NCBI GenBank assembly: GCA_024102815.1 | Contig: JAGFJJ010000018.1 | Coordinates: 47,199 to 111,198, forward strand | Length of the DNA stretch: 64,000 nucleotides | Reading direction: 5' to 3' | Source of the DNA: Phycisphaerae bacterium | GTDB taxonomy: Bacteria; Planctomycetota; Phycisphaerae; UBA1845 | In this document: one piece after another, positions 18,766 to 28,832 of the stretch | Layout of the letters: each line of letters opens with the position of its first letter | How positions within the stretch are numbered: position 1 is the stretch's first letter | Position numbers and translations under genes: made by a program | The notes under the pieces: model-generated | The model's database searches: none | Seen by the model: the letters and a program-made list of their open reading frames with translations, nothing else | Told to the model about the DNA's origin: nothing

Positions 18766-19177
18766 GAAGATAACCCCTTCGTTGAAGCCGGCGTCGTCCC
18801 ATGGCGGTACGCCAAATCGACGTGGCGCGGGCGCCGCTATCGTTTCTATCGGACGCCGGGTCCTCGACATGAAGCTCGGGCGGCCGATGTGAATGAGCGT
18901 TTCCCCTCCGCCCCCGGCAGGAGAATCGAGCAGAAGCGGAACCTGTACTATAGCGAAACGGATGGGGCCGCTGCAAAACACCGCCCGCAATGGCGTCGAA
19001 ACCTGTCGGTGTCGGTCGCATTCGCGGCGCCGCCGCGGCGAAAGCCGGTTTCCGCAACCCGCAGTCCAGCCCGTGCTCCCCGCCGACAACTACCCAACCA
19101 CGTGCCGGGGCGTTACGCTTCGTTCTTGCCCTCAGGACGCACCACCGCGTCCGTGTTCCAAACATTCGGAGAGAATC
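18766..19177. other. Divergent intergenic region between two BNR protein genes
   Basis: 412 bases holding both upstream regions. Ribosome sites are visible at each end (AAGGGG for the minus gene, GGAGAG for the plus gene). Promoters could not be assigned with confidence, and no RNA gene was recognised. Confidence 0.55.
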
Positions 19178-22096
19178 ATGAACGCACCCGCCCGCGTTGC
19201 CGTCGCATCCGCACTGACGGTCGCCCTGATGCTGGGATGTCAGCACCCCCTTGCCCGCGCCTCCAGAAATGGGACGGCCTCTGGCTCTGCGAATCTCCCA
19301 TCCGAGGCGCCGCACCAAGCCACGGAACCGGTCAATCGTGTCACGACCCTGACATCCTCCGATGCGGCATCCCCCTCGGAAAGCGAATCACCGCGCCTGT
19401 CCGCCACGGTGGGCGAGGACGGCCATCGCCTTCTGCGCGAGGATGACCTGCGTGGACTCCCCTGGCGCAGCATCGGACCGGCCAACATGAGCGGGCGCGT
19501 GTCCGACTTCGCTGTCGCGCCGAGTGACCCCAAGACCTTCTTCATCGCCTACGCCACCGGCGGATTGTGGAAGACCATCAATTTCGGCACGACTTTCCAG
19601 CCCGTGTTCGACGAGTATGAAACCGCGTCGATCGGGGCCGTGGCCGTAGCCGACGCCCCGGAGAATTGGTCCGGCTGGGCTGCGGAGGAATCCAAGAGTG
19701 ACAAGCCTTTGACACCGGGAGAGCCGGAGAAACCCCGTGCAGAGCGCGGCAAGGGCAAGATCGTGTGGGTGGGAACGGGCGAAGGAAACGGGCGGAACAG
19801 CTCTTCCTGGGGCAACGGCGTCTACCTCTCCACCGACGGCGGCGCGAAGTTCACCTGGGTCGGATTGAAGGAAACGCACGACATTCCCCAACTCGCGATC
19901 GACCCGCGTGATCCGGACACGGTGTACGTCGCGGCGATGGGCCGTCTGTGGGGACCGAATCCGGAGCGCGGGCTGTACAAGACCACCGATCGCGGCAAGA
20001 CATGGAAGGCGGTCTTACAAGTCAACGACCTGACCGGCTGCTGCGACGTGATCATCGATCCCCGGAATCCTGACACGGTTTATGCCGCCATGTACACGCG
20101 GATGCGCACGCCGTGGAGCTTTCGCGGCGGCGGTCCCGACGGCGGCATCTTCCGCTCCGACGACGCCGGAGCGACCTGGACGAAGCTCACCGAGGGGCTG
20201 CCCGGCTCCACCGGTCGAATCGGGCTGGACGTATTCCGCAAAGATCCGCGCATCGTATACGCCTCCGTGGAGTCGGATGAAGGCGGTCGGACCATCGACG
20301 CATGGCATAACTACTCCCGCTCCGGCGGCATCTTCCGATCCGAAGACCGCGGCGAAACCTGGACGCGCATGAGTGACCTCTCCCAGCGCCCCTTCTATTT
20401 CTCGCGCATTCGCATCGACCCGGAAAACGATCAGCGCATCTACCAGCCGGGCTGGACGCTGGCCGTCTCCGACGACGGCGGGCGGAACTTCCGCGCCGGA
20501 CTGTCGCGCATCACCCACGTCGATCTGCACGCTTTCTGGATCGACCCCGCCGACCCCAAGCATCTGCTCCTCGGCACCGACGGCGGCGCATACGTCTCCT
20601 ACGACCGCGGCGAAAACTGGGATTTCTTCAATCACATGCCCGTGGGACAGTTCTACAACGTCGCTTTCGATATGTCCGACCCCTATCGCGTTGGCGGCGG
20701 GCTCCAGGATAATGGCTCATGGATCGGACCGAGCGAGAGTCTTCACGAAACCGGCGACGATACGCTTGGCGAGGAGGGCTGCGCCATCACCAACGCCGAC
20801 TGGACGTTCGTCTACGGCGGAGACGGATTTCATGTAGCCTTCGATCCGGTGGATGCCGACATCATTTACGCCGAATTGCAGGGTGGCGATCTGAGCCGCA
20901 TCCATCTGGACACCGGCCGAAGAAAAAAATTGAACCCCGCCCCCAAGGAGGGCGAGCCCCGCTTTCGCTTCAACTGGAATACGCCTTTCTTCATTTCTCT
21001 CTTCGACCACACCACGCTCTATGTCGGCGGGAACTACGTCTTCAAGCTCACCCAGCGCGGCGACCAATGGGAACGCATCAGCGACGATCTTTCCGCAAAC
21101 GACATTGACAAGGTTGTGAGTGTCGGCTCGGAGGCAGAAACCTACGGCACCGTCGTATCCCTGGCAGAGTCCCCGCTCGCACAGGGGCTGCTCTGGGCGG
21201 GTACCGACGACGGCCGAATTCACGTCACTGCCGACGACGGCACGTTGTGGACGGACGTCACCCCGCCCCAAGTGGACGGACGTTACATCGCGGAAATCGA
21301 ACCGTCGCATCATGCTCGCGACACCGCGTACATCGCGGTCGATGGCCACCGCTCGGCGGACTACGACCCGCTCCTGCTGGTCACCGAAGATCTCGGTAAT
21401 ACGTGGCGTGCGGTCACCGGCAACCTGCCCGCCGGCTGGTCGACCAGGGTCATTCGTGAGGATCTCCGTAACCCGGACGTGCTCTACGTCGGCACCGAAC
21501 AGGCCATGTGGCTGAGCATCGATCGCGGAAGAACCTGGACGAAACTCAACGGCAAGTCGCTGCCCACCGTGCGCGTCGACGACCTGAAGCAGCATCCGCG
21601 GGAAATGGACCTCATCGCCGGCACCCACGGCCGGTCGATCTATATTCTCGACGACGCCACGCCCTTGTCACAGCTTTCTCAGGAGGTACTCGACGCGCCG
21701 TTGCACTTGTTCGACATTCCCGACGCCAAGCCGCGCATCTTCATGCCCCTGGGTGGCATATGGACTCAGCGCATCTTCTGCGCCAAGAATCCGCCCATGG
21801 GCGCTTACGTCAGCTACTGGCTTCGCGAAGCGGCGGTCGATGAGGTCAACATCGTCATCAAGGATGAATTTAATAACACGATTCGCAAGCTGAGCGGCGC
21901 CAACCGTCCGGGCATCAACCGCGCGGTTTGGGACCTCCAGCTCGACAAGCACGACCAGTTCGGCAATCCGGAGCAATGGCTCGGACAAACGCGTTTCGTA
22001 CCACCCGGCCGATACACTGCAACGGTCACGGTAGGCGATCAGAGCGCTACCAAGTCATTCACGGTATTGCCCAGTCCGATCGAATATGACCGTTAA
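19178..22096 (+). CDS. BNR/sortilin-like beta-propeller lipoprotein
   Basis: 972 residues. A lipoprotein signal (VALMLGC) is followed by a low-complexity linker of about 70 residues. The propeller that follows resembles the divergent neighbour: WRSIGPANMSGRVSDFAV against FRGIGPGMSSGRIGDFAV, then GGLWKTINFGTTF, VWVGTGEGN and GLYKTTDRGKTWKAV. Asp boxes recur throughout. The C-terminus (GINRAVWDLQLDKHDQFG) matches the neighbour's beta domain, but the helical tail is absent. ATG 19178 has GGAGAG upstream; the frame runs back to 18893 with no features. It has a lipid anchor where its paralogue has a plain signal peptide, so the pair may differ in location. Ligand unknown. Confidence 0.82.
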   Translation: MNAPARVAVASALTVALMLGCQHPLARASRNGTASGSANLPSEAPHQATEPVNRVTTLTSSDAASPSESESPRLSATVGEDGHRLLREDDLRGLPWRSIGPANMSGRVSDFAVAPSDPKTFFIAYATGGLWKTINFGTTFQPVFDEYETASIGAVAVADAPENWSGWAAEESKSDKPLTPGEPEKPRAERGKGKIVWVGTGEGNGRNSSSWGNGVYLSTDGGAKFTWVGLKETHDIPQLAIDPRDPDTVYVAAMGRLWGPNPERGLYKTTDRGKTWKAVLQVNDLTGCCDVIIDPRNPDTVYAAMYTRMRTPWSFRGGGPDGGIFRSDDAGATWTKLTEGLPGSTGRIGLDVFRKDPRIVYASVESDEGGRTIDAWHNYSRSGGIFRSEDRGETWTRMSDLSQRPFYFSRIRIDPENDQRIYQPGWTLAVSDDGGRNFRAGLSRITHVDLHAFWIDPADPKHLLLGTDGGAYVSYDRGENWDFFNHMPVGQFYNVAFDMSDPYRVGGGLQDNGSWIGPSESLHETGDDTLGEEGCAITNADWTFVYGGDGFHVAFDPVDADIIYAELQGGDLSRIHLDTGRRKKLNPAPKEGEPRFRFNWNTPFFISLFDHTTLYVGGNYVFKLTQRGDQWERISDDLSANDIDKVVSVGSEAETYGTVVSLAESPLAQGLLWAGTDDGRIHVTADDGTLWTDVTPPQVDGRYIAEIEPSHHARDTAYIAVDGHRSADYDPLLLVTEDLGNTWRAVTGNLPAGWSTRVIREDLRNPDVLYVGTEQAMWLSIDRGRTWTKLNGKSLPTVRVDDLKQHPREMDLIAGTHGRSIYILDDATPLSQLSQEVLDAPLHLFDIPDAKPRIFMPLGGIWTQRIFCAKNPPMGAYVSYWLREAAVDEVNIVIKDEFNNTIRKLSGANRPGINRAVWDLQLDKHDQFGNPEQWLGQTRFVPPGRYTATVTVGDQSATKSFTVLPSPIEYDR

Positions 22097-22140
22097 TGCG
22101 ACGGTGCCGGAAGGTATGGTCCGCCGCTCGAAATAGGCTG

Positions 22141-22175
22141 CGCGCAGGGCGGGTCTTCCGACCCACCGCTGCGCG
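22141..22175. terminator. Strong hairpin between convergent genes
   Basis: Outer arms CGCGCAG / CTGCGCG and inner arms GGGTC / GACCC around a TTCC loop form a nearly continuous stem. It lies between the plus BNR gene and the minus zincin gene, where a shared terminator is expected. There is no T-run, so a Rho-independent role is not certain. Confidence 0.5.
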
Positions 22176-22341
22176 ACTTGGAAAGGGAATCAGGAAACCG
22201 GCGGGCAGCGCCCGTTCGAGCACCGCTGCGTCCGGATCTTTCGCACCGGCAGCTGCCTATCCTATGTCTCGAGCGCGATGGTTTATTGCGTCCCGCGGAA
22301 AAAAGCGGGGGAAGCGTGAGTGCTGGAGCCGGCAGCCGATT

Positions 22342-22722
22342 TCAGTGATAACCTAATTCCTCGAGATCATCCTCATCCAGACCGAAATGGTGTCCGACTT
22401 CGTGCAGCACCGTCCGCCGCACTTCGTCGATGATCTCCTCCCGCGTCTCGCAGATCGCCTCGAGGTTTCGCTGGTAGATAATCACACGGTCCGGAAGCCG
22501 CATCGACTCCTCGATGCTCCGCTCGGTCAATGGCGTGCCCAGGTAGAGGCCCAGTAAATCGGTGGGATCATCCAGGCCCATCTCCGCCAGATCGCCCTTG
22601 GAGGGCATGGGTTCTACGTCCACCACGACGTCCGCCAGATACGACTGAAACGTATCGGGGATGCGGCGCAGCGCTTCCTCGACCAATTTGACGAATTCGG
22701 ACTCACTTAACCGAATGGACAT
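22342..22722 (-). CDS. Minimal zincin-type metallopeptidase (Zincin_1 family)
   Basis: A 126-residue cytosolic protein with the zinc signature HEVGHHFGLDEDDLEELGY at residues 107-125, the hallmark of the small PF06262-type metallopeptidase family. The first half (FVKLVEEALRRIPDTFQSYLADVVVDVEP) matches the family N-terminus. ATG 22720-22722 gives the normal family length; the frame extends 56 codons upstream with basic, unrelated sequence. Function in bacteria is largely uncharacterised. It is divergent from sppA, with 236 bases between. Confidence 0.88.
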   Translation of the reverse strand: MSIRLSESEFVKLVEEALRRIPDTFQSYLADVVVDVEPMPSKGDLAEMGLDDPTDLLGLYLGTPLTERSIEESMRLPDRVIIYQRNLEAICETREEIIDEVRRTVLHEVGHHFGLDEDDLEELGYH

Positions 22723-22958
22723 GGTCAGACTACGCGACAGGCAGGGGCGGCGTACACATTGATCCTCTTGGCGAACCGCGGCGTTCAACGCGTGCGGACG
22801 GCCCCGAAGTGTGCGACGTTTGATTTTCCTGTAAACCTCTGCGTCCGACCGTTTTCCGCTCTGGTCCGGTCCTCGCAGCAAATGTAGCATAGAAGCCGGA
22901 TCGGCAGTTCGCCAATCCCGGATGGAGCCGGCGAGAGTCTGCCGATCCTGCTTGGAAC

Positions 22959-23984
22959 ATGGAGCAAAGCGTGAACGAAAATGTGAAGCGGATCACAACA
23001 AGGCCGTTGGGGCGATTATTGGCGGCGGTGCTGGCGGGCTTGCTTGTCGGCGGGTGTTCCGCCCCCAGCCTGCTCATCACGCCCGTTTCAGGCAAGCGCG
23101 ACTTGAAGGAAGTCGTCCTGATGCGCGAGGGGCTCCTCGCCCGCGACAAGATCGCACTCGTCGACGTCAGCGGCGTCATCATGAACAACGACCGCCCGCA
23201 ATTCTTCGGCGAGGGCGAACAGCCCGTCAGCCGCCTCCTCGAGCAGCTCCAGCGCGCTCGCGACGACGCCGCCGTCAAAGCCGTCATTCTGCGGATCAAC
23301 TCCCCCGGCGGGAGCGTCGTTGCCAGCCAGTTGATGTACGCCGAAATCGCCGACTTCCGCCGCACCGGCAAGCCCGTCGTCGCGATGCTCATGGATGTGG
23401 CCGCCTCCGGCGGATACTACATCGCCTGCGCTTGCGACGAGATCATCGCCCAACCCGCCACCGTCACCGGCAGTATCGGAGTCATCATGCAGACCGTCGA
23501 CCTGAGCGGCACGATGGCCAAGATCGGCATGGAGGCGGACGCCATCACCTCCGGATCGTTCAAGGACGCCGGCTCCCCGTTTCGCGGCTTGCGTCCCGAG
23601 GAACGGGCCCTCTTCCAGTCCATCGTCAATGATATGTACCAGCAGTTTGTTCACGTGGTCGACGTCGGACGACCCAATCTGGACGAAGCCCGCGTTCGAA
23701 CCCTCGCCGACGGCCGCGTGTACTCCGCCCCGCAAGCCCTGGAAGCGGGCCTCATCGACCGCATCAGCACGATGCGCGAGGCCATCGCGTCGGTGAAGCA
23801 GCGCATCGGCGCCGAACGCATCACCCTCGTACGCTACTCACGCCCCACGGAGTTCACCCCCAACTACTACGCCGCCGCTCCCACGCCGGGAAGCGGCGAA
23901 GTGAATCTGCTCAAGCTCGATCTGGGATCGCTCTCGGCCCTGAGCACCCCGCGATTCATGTACCTCTGGGCTCCAGGCTGGTAG
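22959..23984 (+). CDS. sppA: Signal peptide peptidase SppA-type serine protease, lipoprotein form
   Basis: A 341-residue S49 peptidase with a lipoprotein signal (LLVGGC, Cys33) rather than a plain membrane anchor. The catalytic Ser150 is in DVAASGGYY and the general-base Lys202 in SGSFKDAGSPFR. RINSPGGSVVASQ and TGSIGVIM are conserved structural motifs. It degrades leftover signal peptides or damaged membrane proteins in known members. The length fits the short single-domain type. The C-terminal 60 residues lack family features. It stands alone as a transcription unit with the zincin gene divergent. Confidence 0.88.
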   Translation: MEQSVNENVKRITTRPLGRLLAAVLAGLLVGGCSAPSLLITPVSGKRDLKEVVLMREGLLARDKIALVDVSGVIMNNDRPQFFGEGEQPVSRLLEQLQRARDDAAVKAVILRINSPGGSVVASQLMYAEIADFRRTGKPVVAMLMDVAASGGYYIACACDEIIAQPATVTGSIGVIMQTVDLSGTMAKIGMEADAITSGSFKDAGSPFRGLRPEERALFQSIVNDMYQQFVHVVDVGRPNLDEARVRTLADGRVYSAPQALEAGLIDRISTMREAIASVKQRIGAERITLVRYSRPTEFTPNYYAAAPTPGSGEVNLLKLDLGSLSALSTPRFMYLWAPGW

Positions 23985-24068
23985 GAGAAAAGCCCTCGCG
24001 GCGGACTTTTTCGCTGCGGCCGGTCGCCTTATTCTCTTCCGCTGTTGCCTATTGCCCGTTGCCTTGGT

Positions 24069-24965
24069 CTACTTGATCGGCGTTGTCAGCGTACCCAGTC
24101 GCTCGATTTCCAGTTCGATCGTATCCCCCGGCTGGAGCCAGCCGCCCGTCGCTTCCGGGCCGAGCTCCAGGATACAGCCCGTACCGCACGTCCCGCTGCC
24201 GATGATATCCCCCCGATACAGCGTCACGTCGCGCGACCCGCGCTCCAGAAGCTTTGTGAAGTCGTAGTGCATGTCCTTCGTGTTGGCTTTGGAGACCGGC
24301 TTGCCGTTCTTCCGCGCCGACATGCTCAGATCCCAGCACCCCGGCTTCACCCGGCGGTCGGACAGCTCGTCCAGCGTTACGACCCACGGGCCAAGCGAAC
24401 TGGCAAAGTCCTTGCCCTTGGCCGGACCGAGCATGCACTTCATTTCCTCGCGCTGCAGATCGCGCGCCGAAAAATCGTTGAGCACGGTCAGGCCGAAGAT
24501 CGCCTTCTCCGCCGCCTCCCCGGAAACGTCCGCCACGTCCGCACCGATGATGCATGCGACCTCGAGCTCGAAGTCCAGCTCTTTCGTCGACTCGGGCTTC
24601 TTGACCGGCTCCATGTGCCCCTTCATCGACGTCGGATTCGAGAAATAGAACACGGGAATCTCGTACCACGTCGGGATCATCTCCTGACCACGACGGGCAC
24701 GGGCGGCCTTCACGTGCTGCTCGAAGGCATAGAAATCCCGGAAGGTCCGCGCATCCGGCACCGGTGGCAGCCAGCGCGTCACCTCGGAAAGCGGAACGGG
24801 CTTGCTCTTGGTCGCCGCCGCCAGATCCATCAGGCCCTTGCCCCCCAGGTCATCGAGCGCCCGGCGCAGACTGGGCCTTGTATCCAGCGCTACCAACCCG
24901 TCACCGACACCTACCGCCAGTTTCGGTCCCGACTGACCCTTTAGTTCCACCACGCAGAACCGCAT
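24069..24965 (-). CDS. Fumarylacetoacetate hydrolase (FAH) family enzyme
   Basis: A 298-residue enzyme. The metal ligands of the family are visible in DFELEVACIIG and VLNDFSARDLQ. The substrate-pocket segment KGKDFASSLGPWVVT and the C-terminal GDIIGSGTCGTGC (usual GDVIxTGTPxGxG) confirm it. FAH-family members cleave or decarboxylate beta-diketo acids in aromatic compound breakdown. ATG 24963-24965 has GGGGAAA upstream; 44 upstream codons in frame are not part of the family. No pathway partner is next to it, so the exact substrate is undecided. Confidence 0.87.
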   Translation of the reverse strand: MRFCVVELKGQSGPKLAVGVGDGLVALDTRPSLRRALDDLGGKGLMDLAAATKSKPVPLSEVTRWLPPVPDARTFRDFYAFEQHVKAARARRGQEMIPTWYEIPVFYFSNPTSMKGHMEPVKKPESTKELDFELEVACIIGADVADVSGEAAEKAIFGLTVLNDFSARDLQREEMKCMLGPAKGKDFASSLGPWVVTLDELSDRRVKPGCWDLSMSARKNGKPVSKANTKDMHYDFTKLLERGSRDVTLYRGDIIGSGTCGTGCILELGPEATGGWLQPGDTIELEIERLGTLTTPIK

Positions 24966-25115
24966 GGACTTTCCCCTGTCTCGCTTCGCACACGCACCCT
25001 CGGCACCCGCCGATTCCGATCTCGCGGGATCCCGACCGAGGCCTGTCAAAATGGAGAGTAACGCGATCCCCGCGCAGCCGCAAATTCGCAGCGGCATGGC
25101 GTGAGACGCTGCGGG

Positions 25116-25733
25116 TCAGCGAGCCCCGAAAACCTGCGTCCAATGCTGACCGGGCTCGTATCCCACGCCGATCTCCGTGAACGAGGACCGCATGATGTTG
25201 GCGCAATGCCCGTCGCTGCCCATCCAGCCGGCAACGACCTGTTCCGGCGTCGCATACCCGTAGGCGATATTTTCCCCCCAGGTGCGCGGCTGGTAGCCCG
25301 TCGGTGCGATGCGTTCCGCCGGTCCGTCGCCGTCGGGATTGGTGTGGTCGAAGAACCCGCGCGTGGCCATATCCAGGGAGTGCAATCGTGCGGCGCAGCG
25401 CAGAGCGGCGTTCATGGTCAGCGGAGCAGCAGGCTCGAACGTCCCGGCCGACCCGCAGTCGGCCCCGGCCGCGCGCCGCTCGTTCACCAGCGAAAGCACC
25501 TCCTCCTCGAACGTCGCGAAATCGGGTTCCCAGTCGGCAACACCGTCGCAATACGCAATGTCCGGCACGTCGGCATCCACGCTGCCGCCCTGTGTGTCCG
25601 GTGGATCAGTCGGATCGGTGGTATCGATATCGCCACCGGCCGGATCGGGCGCGCCCGACGGAATCGATAGAGGCACGCACGCGCCGACCAGCGCCATACA
25701 CAATCCCAGAGTCAATCCCGTCCAAGTCCGCAT
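25116..25733 (-). CDS. CAP/SCP-domain lipoprotein
   Basis: About 205 residues. A lipoprotein-type signal (LGLCMALVGAC) and an acidic Asp/Thr/Pro-rich linker precede a CAP domain: EEEVLSLVNERRAAG, FFDHTNPDGDGP, TWGENIAYG and WMGSDGHCANIM, ending WTQVFGAR. These are the conserved signatures of the cysteine-rich secretory protein/PR-1 superfamily. Bacterial members are extracellular and of mostly unknown function. ATG 25731-25733 gives a standard signal; ATG 25758-25760 is an alternative. It is followed on the same strand by the FAH-family gene after 150 bases. Confidence 0.85.
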   Translation of the reverse strand: MRTWTGLTLGLCMALVGACVPLSIPSGAPDPAGGDIDTTDPTDPPDTQGGSVDADVPDIAYCDGVADWEPDFATFEEEVLSLVNERRAAGADCGSAGTFEPAAPLTMNAALRCAARLHSLDMATRGFFDHTNPDGDGPAERIAPTGYQPRTWGENIAYGYATPEQVVAGWMGSDGHCANIMRSSFTEIGVGYEPGQHWTQVFGAR

Positions 25734-26018
25734 GCTCGAAAGCACTTTCCGAGAGAGCATCCGCCTACCCCCGCATCGTGAGAACGCGCGCAACCCACTC
25801 GGCAGCGCTTTCGAGTTCTATCGACGGGCGGCCACCCCAACCTTGCCGGGCGAACGGCGGATGAGGCAACGCGGTATTCGTGGAGATTGCGGCTGCGAAT
25901 AGGGACCGATAAGGCAATTCGCGGGCAGAGCGCGCAAGAAAACGGCCGACGCATCCGCCGGCCGTCTCAATCACGATTAGGATCTGCTGAAAGTGCCGCC
26001 TCGCCGAATGGTCCGTTG

Positions 26019-28832
26019 CTACGGCCACGGCGCCAGCGGCGGATCGCCGTTCACGAAATAGAGCTGCACGCGAACATCACCGGGATAGTCATTCACCAGG
26101 GTGATGAACGTGTTCTGTTGCAGGTTGCCGAAGAAGTCCCAGCGAAGCTCGACGTTGGGGATCACCAGCAGACTGCCTTTTTCCGTCGCAGACAGCCGCT
26201 CCGGCCCCGTGCTCGCGAGAGGGCTGGAACCTTCGTCCGCGGTGCGCTCCGGGGGCAGGCCGCGCGTATCGTATTGAATCGTCGCGCTCTGCTCACCCAC
26301 GCCGGCCAGGTTCATACCCGCCGCACCATTCGCACGCCCGCCCTGGAAGGTCAGTTCCTTGGAGACCACGCCGAGCAGCGGTGTGTCCGTACTGCCCGAG
26401 CACACCTCGCTGGCTTGCCCCTCGATTCGCGCCCGCCCCTTGTCCGTCTGGAGATTCTGCCGGAGGAAATGGTTTGGCGGATCATAGAGAGAAAGCAGCG
26501 TCTGGTCCCAGCACGTCACGCAGCGCTCCGTACCCGAGAACTTGAACTCGTTCATGTTCCAGATGTCGAACCGCGCTTTGGTCGTAACCGGACCGTTGCC
26601 GTCCTGACGCAGGTCGATGTCCAGCGGCATGAGCGTCAAGTCCATATCACGAACAATCGCACCAATACCACCCGAGGAAAGCAGGGTTCCCGGCGCATAG
26701 AAGTCCAGCAGCAGTTCGTTGAAGCCGGCGTCGTATGCTCGCCCGTCCATGGCGATTTCGCCCGGCGTCCCGACCGGCAGGCCGTGGTCCACGCTGTGTG
26801 CCTGGAACGCAAAGGCGTTGTATTCCCACGCCGCGCCTTGGACGTAATTCACCACGGTCGCCGTGGCCGAGAGATGATTCCAGCGAATCTGCTTGTACTC
26901 GTTGTCCACCGCCCAGGCCACAATGTACCCGCGCATCACCCGGTCGGACGTGCCCTCAGGATCGGGACGACCCGGCGGATCACCGGGGTCCAGCGCCGGA
27001 AACGGCGGAGGTCCATTCAACGCCGACCAGTAAATCGACTGATGCCCCGTCAGCGTCAGCGACAGGTCCGCCCAGTTCCACCCGAGGTGTCCGCGCTCCG
27101 CGAAATCGCACGCGATCTCAACGGGAATCGTGCCGAGAATGTTCCCGTTGCACTGATCGCGGAAATTCAAGTCGAACGATCCGCCTTCGAAGATACCCTC
27201 GCTCAGGAGCGTCACATCGAAGCAAACCGTCTGATTCGGACCCGCACCCGGGAACACCGGCGGAAAGGTCCCGATGGTCAGATTAGGTAGCGGCGGATCG
27301 GCCGTGAGCACCACGTCCACCGGCGTCGTCGCGCTGACCGAAACGGCTTCCACGATCGCTTGTGCGATCGGCTCCGCCCCACCGAACACATCAAAAACCA
27401 GCGGAACGCCCATCTCGTCCACGGCACCCGTCAGCCTCGCCAGCGCGGAAAGGAAAACGCACGGATCAGGACTCGGCCCCGGATCGGCGGTCGGCTGCCC
27501 GTTCGGTGCCAACCCGATGACACGAATGCCCTTCGCGTTCAGCGCCGACACGGCCATTGGAATCGTCGCCGCACCCAGTGGCGCGACCGCGTCGAGAATC
27601 GTGTTGTTGGTCGCCGACTTGGCATCAGCAACGTAACCGAAGCGGGCGATGCCCGGCTCCACGGTGTAGCACGCGAAGGCCGAAGCCGGCTCGGTGCTGC
27701 AGTTCCCCATGATCTCCATGGGGATGCCCTCGGCGAAATCGAAAGGCGCTACGGAGCAGACGTCGGTCGCCAGGATGACAAGACGCAGCGACCCCTCACG
27801 CCAGCCCACGCCGCCCAGCGAACCGTCTCCGACGCCGACATAGCTGTCCCATCCGGGCACGTCCCCGCTCGGACCCGGCGCCGTTTGCGTGGCGGCCGCG
27901 CCCGCCGGACCCGAGTCCAGGATGCTCGCGTTGCCGTTGCCGTCGAAACCGTCACCCATCGCGACCTGATACAAAGCCTCTCCCGCCGAGGATTCGGGGC
28001 CGTCGCCGCCGAATCCTGGCGCCGTCGCGTTCAGCGCATTGCCGATCAGTGTCGAAAAATCCGCCCGCGATGTCTGGATAATCGCCTGGTTGAGTATGAA
28101 CGGCCGACTGAGGTTCGTGTCCCCATCGAAGGTGTTGCCCGGGCCGCCGTAGTCCTCAAACCGACCGATGCCGAAGGCCAGGTCCACTCCGGGCAGTGCC
28201 GTCTCCAGGTCCGTGACGATCCCCCCGAACAGATCGACGACCATGGGAATCTCGTCCTCGAAGCTGCTCGTGTCGTCAAAGAGCAGGAAGACGTCAACCT
28301 TGTCAAATACCGCACCCGGCGGCAGTTTGATGCACGCCTCGACCGACTCCGAGCCACCGAGACAGACCGGACCGTTCGCCAGAACGATTTCCGTCACGGC
28401 CGTCTCGCATGTGTCGGTTTCCTCCCTGCAGATGGGCAACGGCTCCACGCAAGGATCGCCCGTCGACCGACACCCTACGGCCGGGACGCATACTTCGTCA
28501 CCATTGCAGAACAGTCCGTCATCGGGACAGGCGCTGTCATCCGGCTCGAACGTGCAAATTGAATCCACGCAGCGATTGATCGTGCAGTCCACGCTGTCGT
28601 CGCAATCGGCATCGACCTCGCACGGCAGCGCGCCGAGCAAGGGTCGATTGAACGACTCGGGACCTGGATTAAAGGGAACGTCCGCAGCTTCAGGTTGGCC
28701 GGGATGAGTGACAGCCTTGTGTCCCCGTACCCCGACATCGCTTCGCGGCGCGGCAAGAGCCGTCGTCACGCTCAGACCGCCCGCGATTGCCCAGACGAAC
28801 ATATTCCGGCCTAGTACATGCAGGTACCGCAT
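26019..28832 (-). CDS. Large secreted protein with Cys-rich segment and VWA/integrin-like domain
   Basis: 937 residues. ATG 28830-28832 has GGAG upstream and opens a signal peptide (FVWAIAGGLSVTTALA). Residues 70-140 are Cys-rich (EVDADCDDSVDC, DGLFCNGDEVC), a pattern also found in the two IPTL proteins at the right end. Residues 175-480 resemble a von Willebrand A/integrin I-like fold: VDVFLLFDDTSSFEDEIP is a MIDAS-like loop and LRLVILATDVCS a later strand. The remaining 400 residues are beta-rich without a named family. No sortase or exosortase tail is present. Likely extracellular adhesion or binding; partner unknown. Confidence 0.72.
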   Translation of the reverse strand: MRYLHVLGRNMFVWAIAGGLSVTTALAAPRSDVGVRGHKAVTHPGQPEAADVPFNPGPESFNRPLLGALPCEVDADCDDSVDCTINRCVDSICTFEPDDSACPDDGLFCNGDEVCVPAVGCRSTGDPCVEPLPICREETDTCETAVTEIVLANGPVCLGGSESVEACIKLPPGAVFDKVDVFLLFDDTSSFEDEIPMVVDLFGGIVTDLETALPGVDLAFGIGRFEDYGGPGNTFDGDTNLSRPFILNQAIIQTSRADFSTLIGNALNATAPGFGGDGPESSAGEALYQVAMGDGFDGNGNASILDSGPAGAAATQTAPGPSGDVPGWDSYVGVGDGSLGGVGWREGSLRLVILATDVCSVAPFDFAEGIPMEIMGNCSTEPASAFACYTVEPGIARFGYVADAKSATNNTILDAVAPLGAATIPMAVSALNAKGIRVIGLAPNGQPTADPGPSPDPCVFLSALARLTGAVDEMGVPLVFDVFGGAEPIAQAIVEAVSVSATTPVDVVLTADPPLPNLTIGTFPPVFPGAGPNQTVCFDVTLLSEGIFEGGSFDLNFRDQCNGNILGTIPVEIACDFAERGHLGWNWADLSLTLTGHQSIYWSALNGPPPFPALDPGDPPGRPDPEGTSDRVMRGYIVAWAVDNEYKQIRWNHLSATATVVNYVQGAAWEYNAFAFQAHSVDHGLPVGTPGEIAMDGRAYDAGFNELLLDFYAPGTLLSSGGIGAIVRDMDLTLMPLDIDLRQDGNGPVTTKARFDIWNMNEFKFSGTERCVTCWDQTLLSLYDPPNHFLRQNLQTDKGRARIEGQASEVCSGSTDTPLLGVVSKELTFQGGRANGAAGMNLAGVGEQSATIQYDTRGLPPERTADEGSSPLASTGPERLSATEKGSLLVIPNVELRWDFFGNLQQNTFITLVNDYPGDVRVQLYFVNGDPPLAPWP

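Noticed and set aside
18766..19089. Upstream extension of the minus BNR gene
   Set aside because: It would place more than 100 Arg/Gly-rich residues before a perfect signal peptide, and the internal ATG has a good ribosome site.
22960..23735. Overlapping frames in sppA as possible additional genes
   Set aside because: They are out-of-frame products of the same high-GC sequence; only the sppA frame has catalytic motifs.
26019..28832. The VWA-like protein as an IPTL or PEP-type sorted protein
   Set aside because: It ends NGDPPLAPWP without a hydrophobic helix or basic tail, so no exosortase signal is present.
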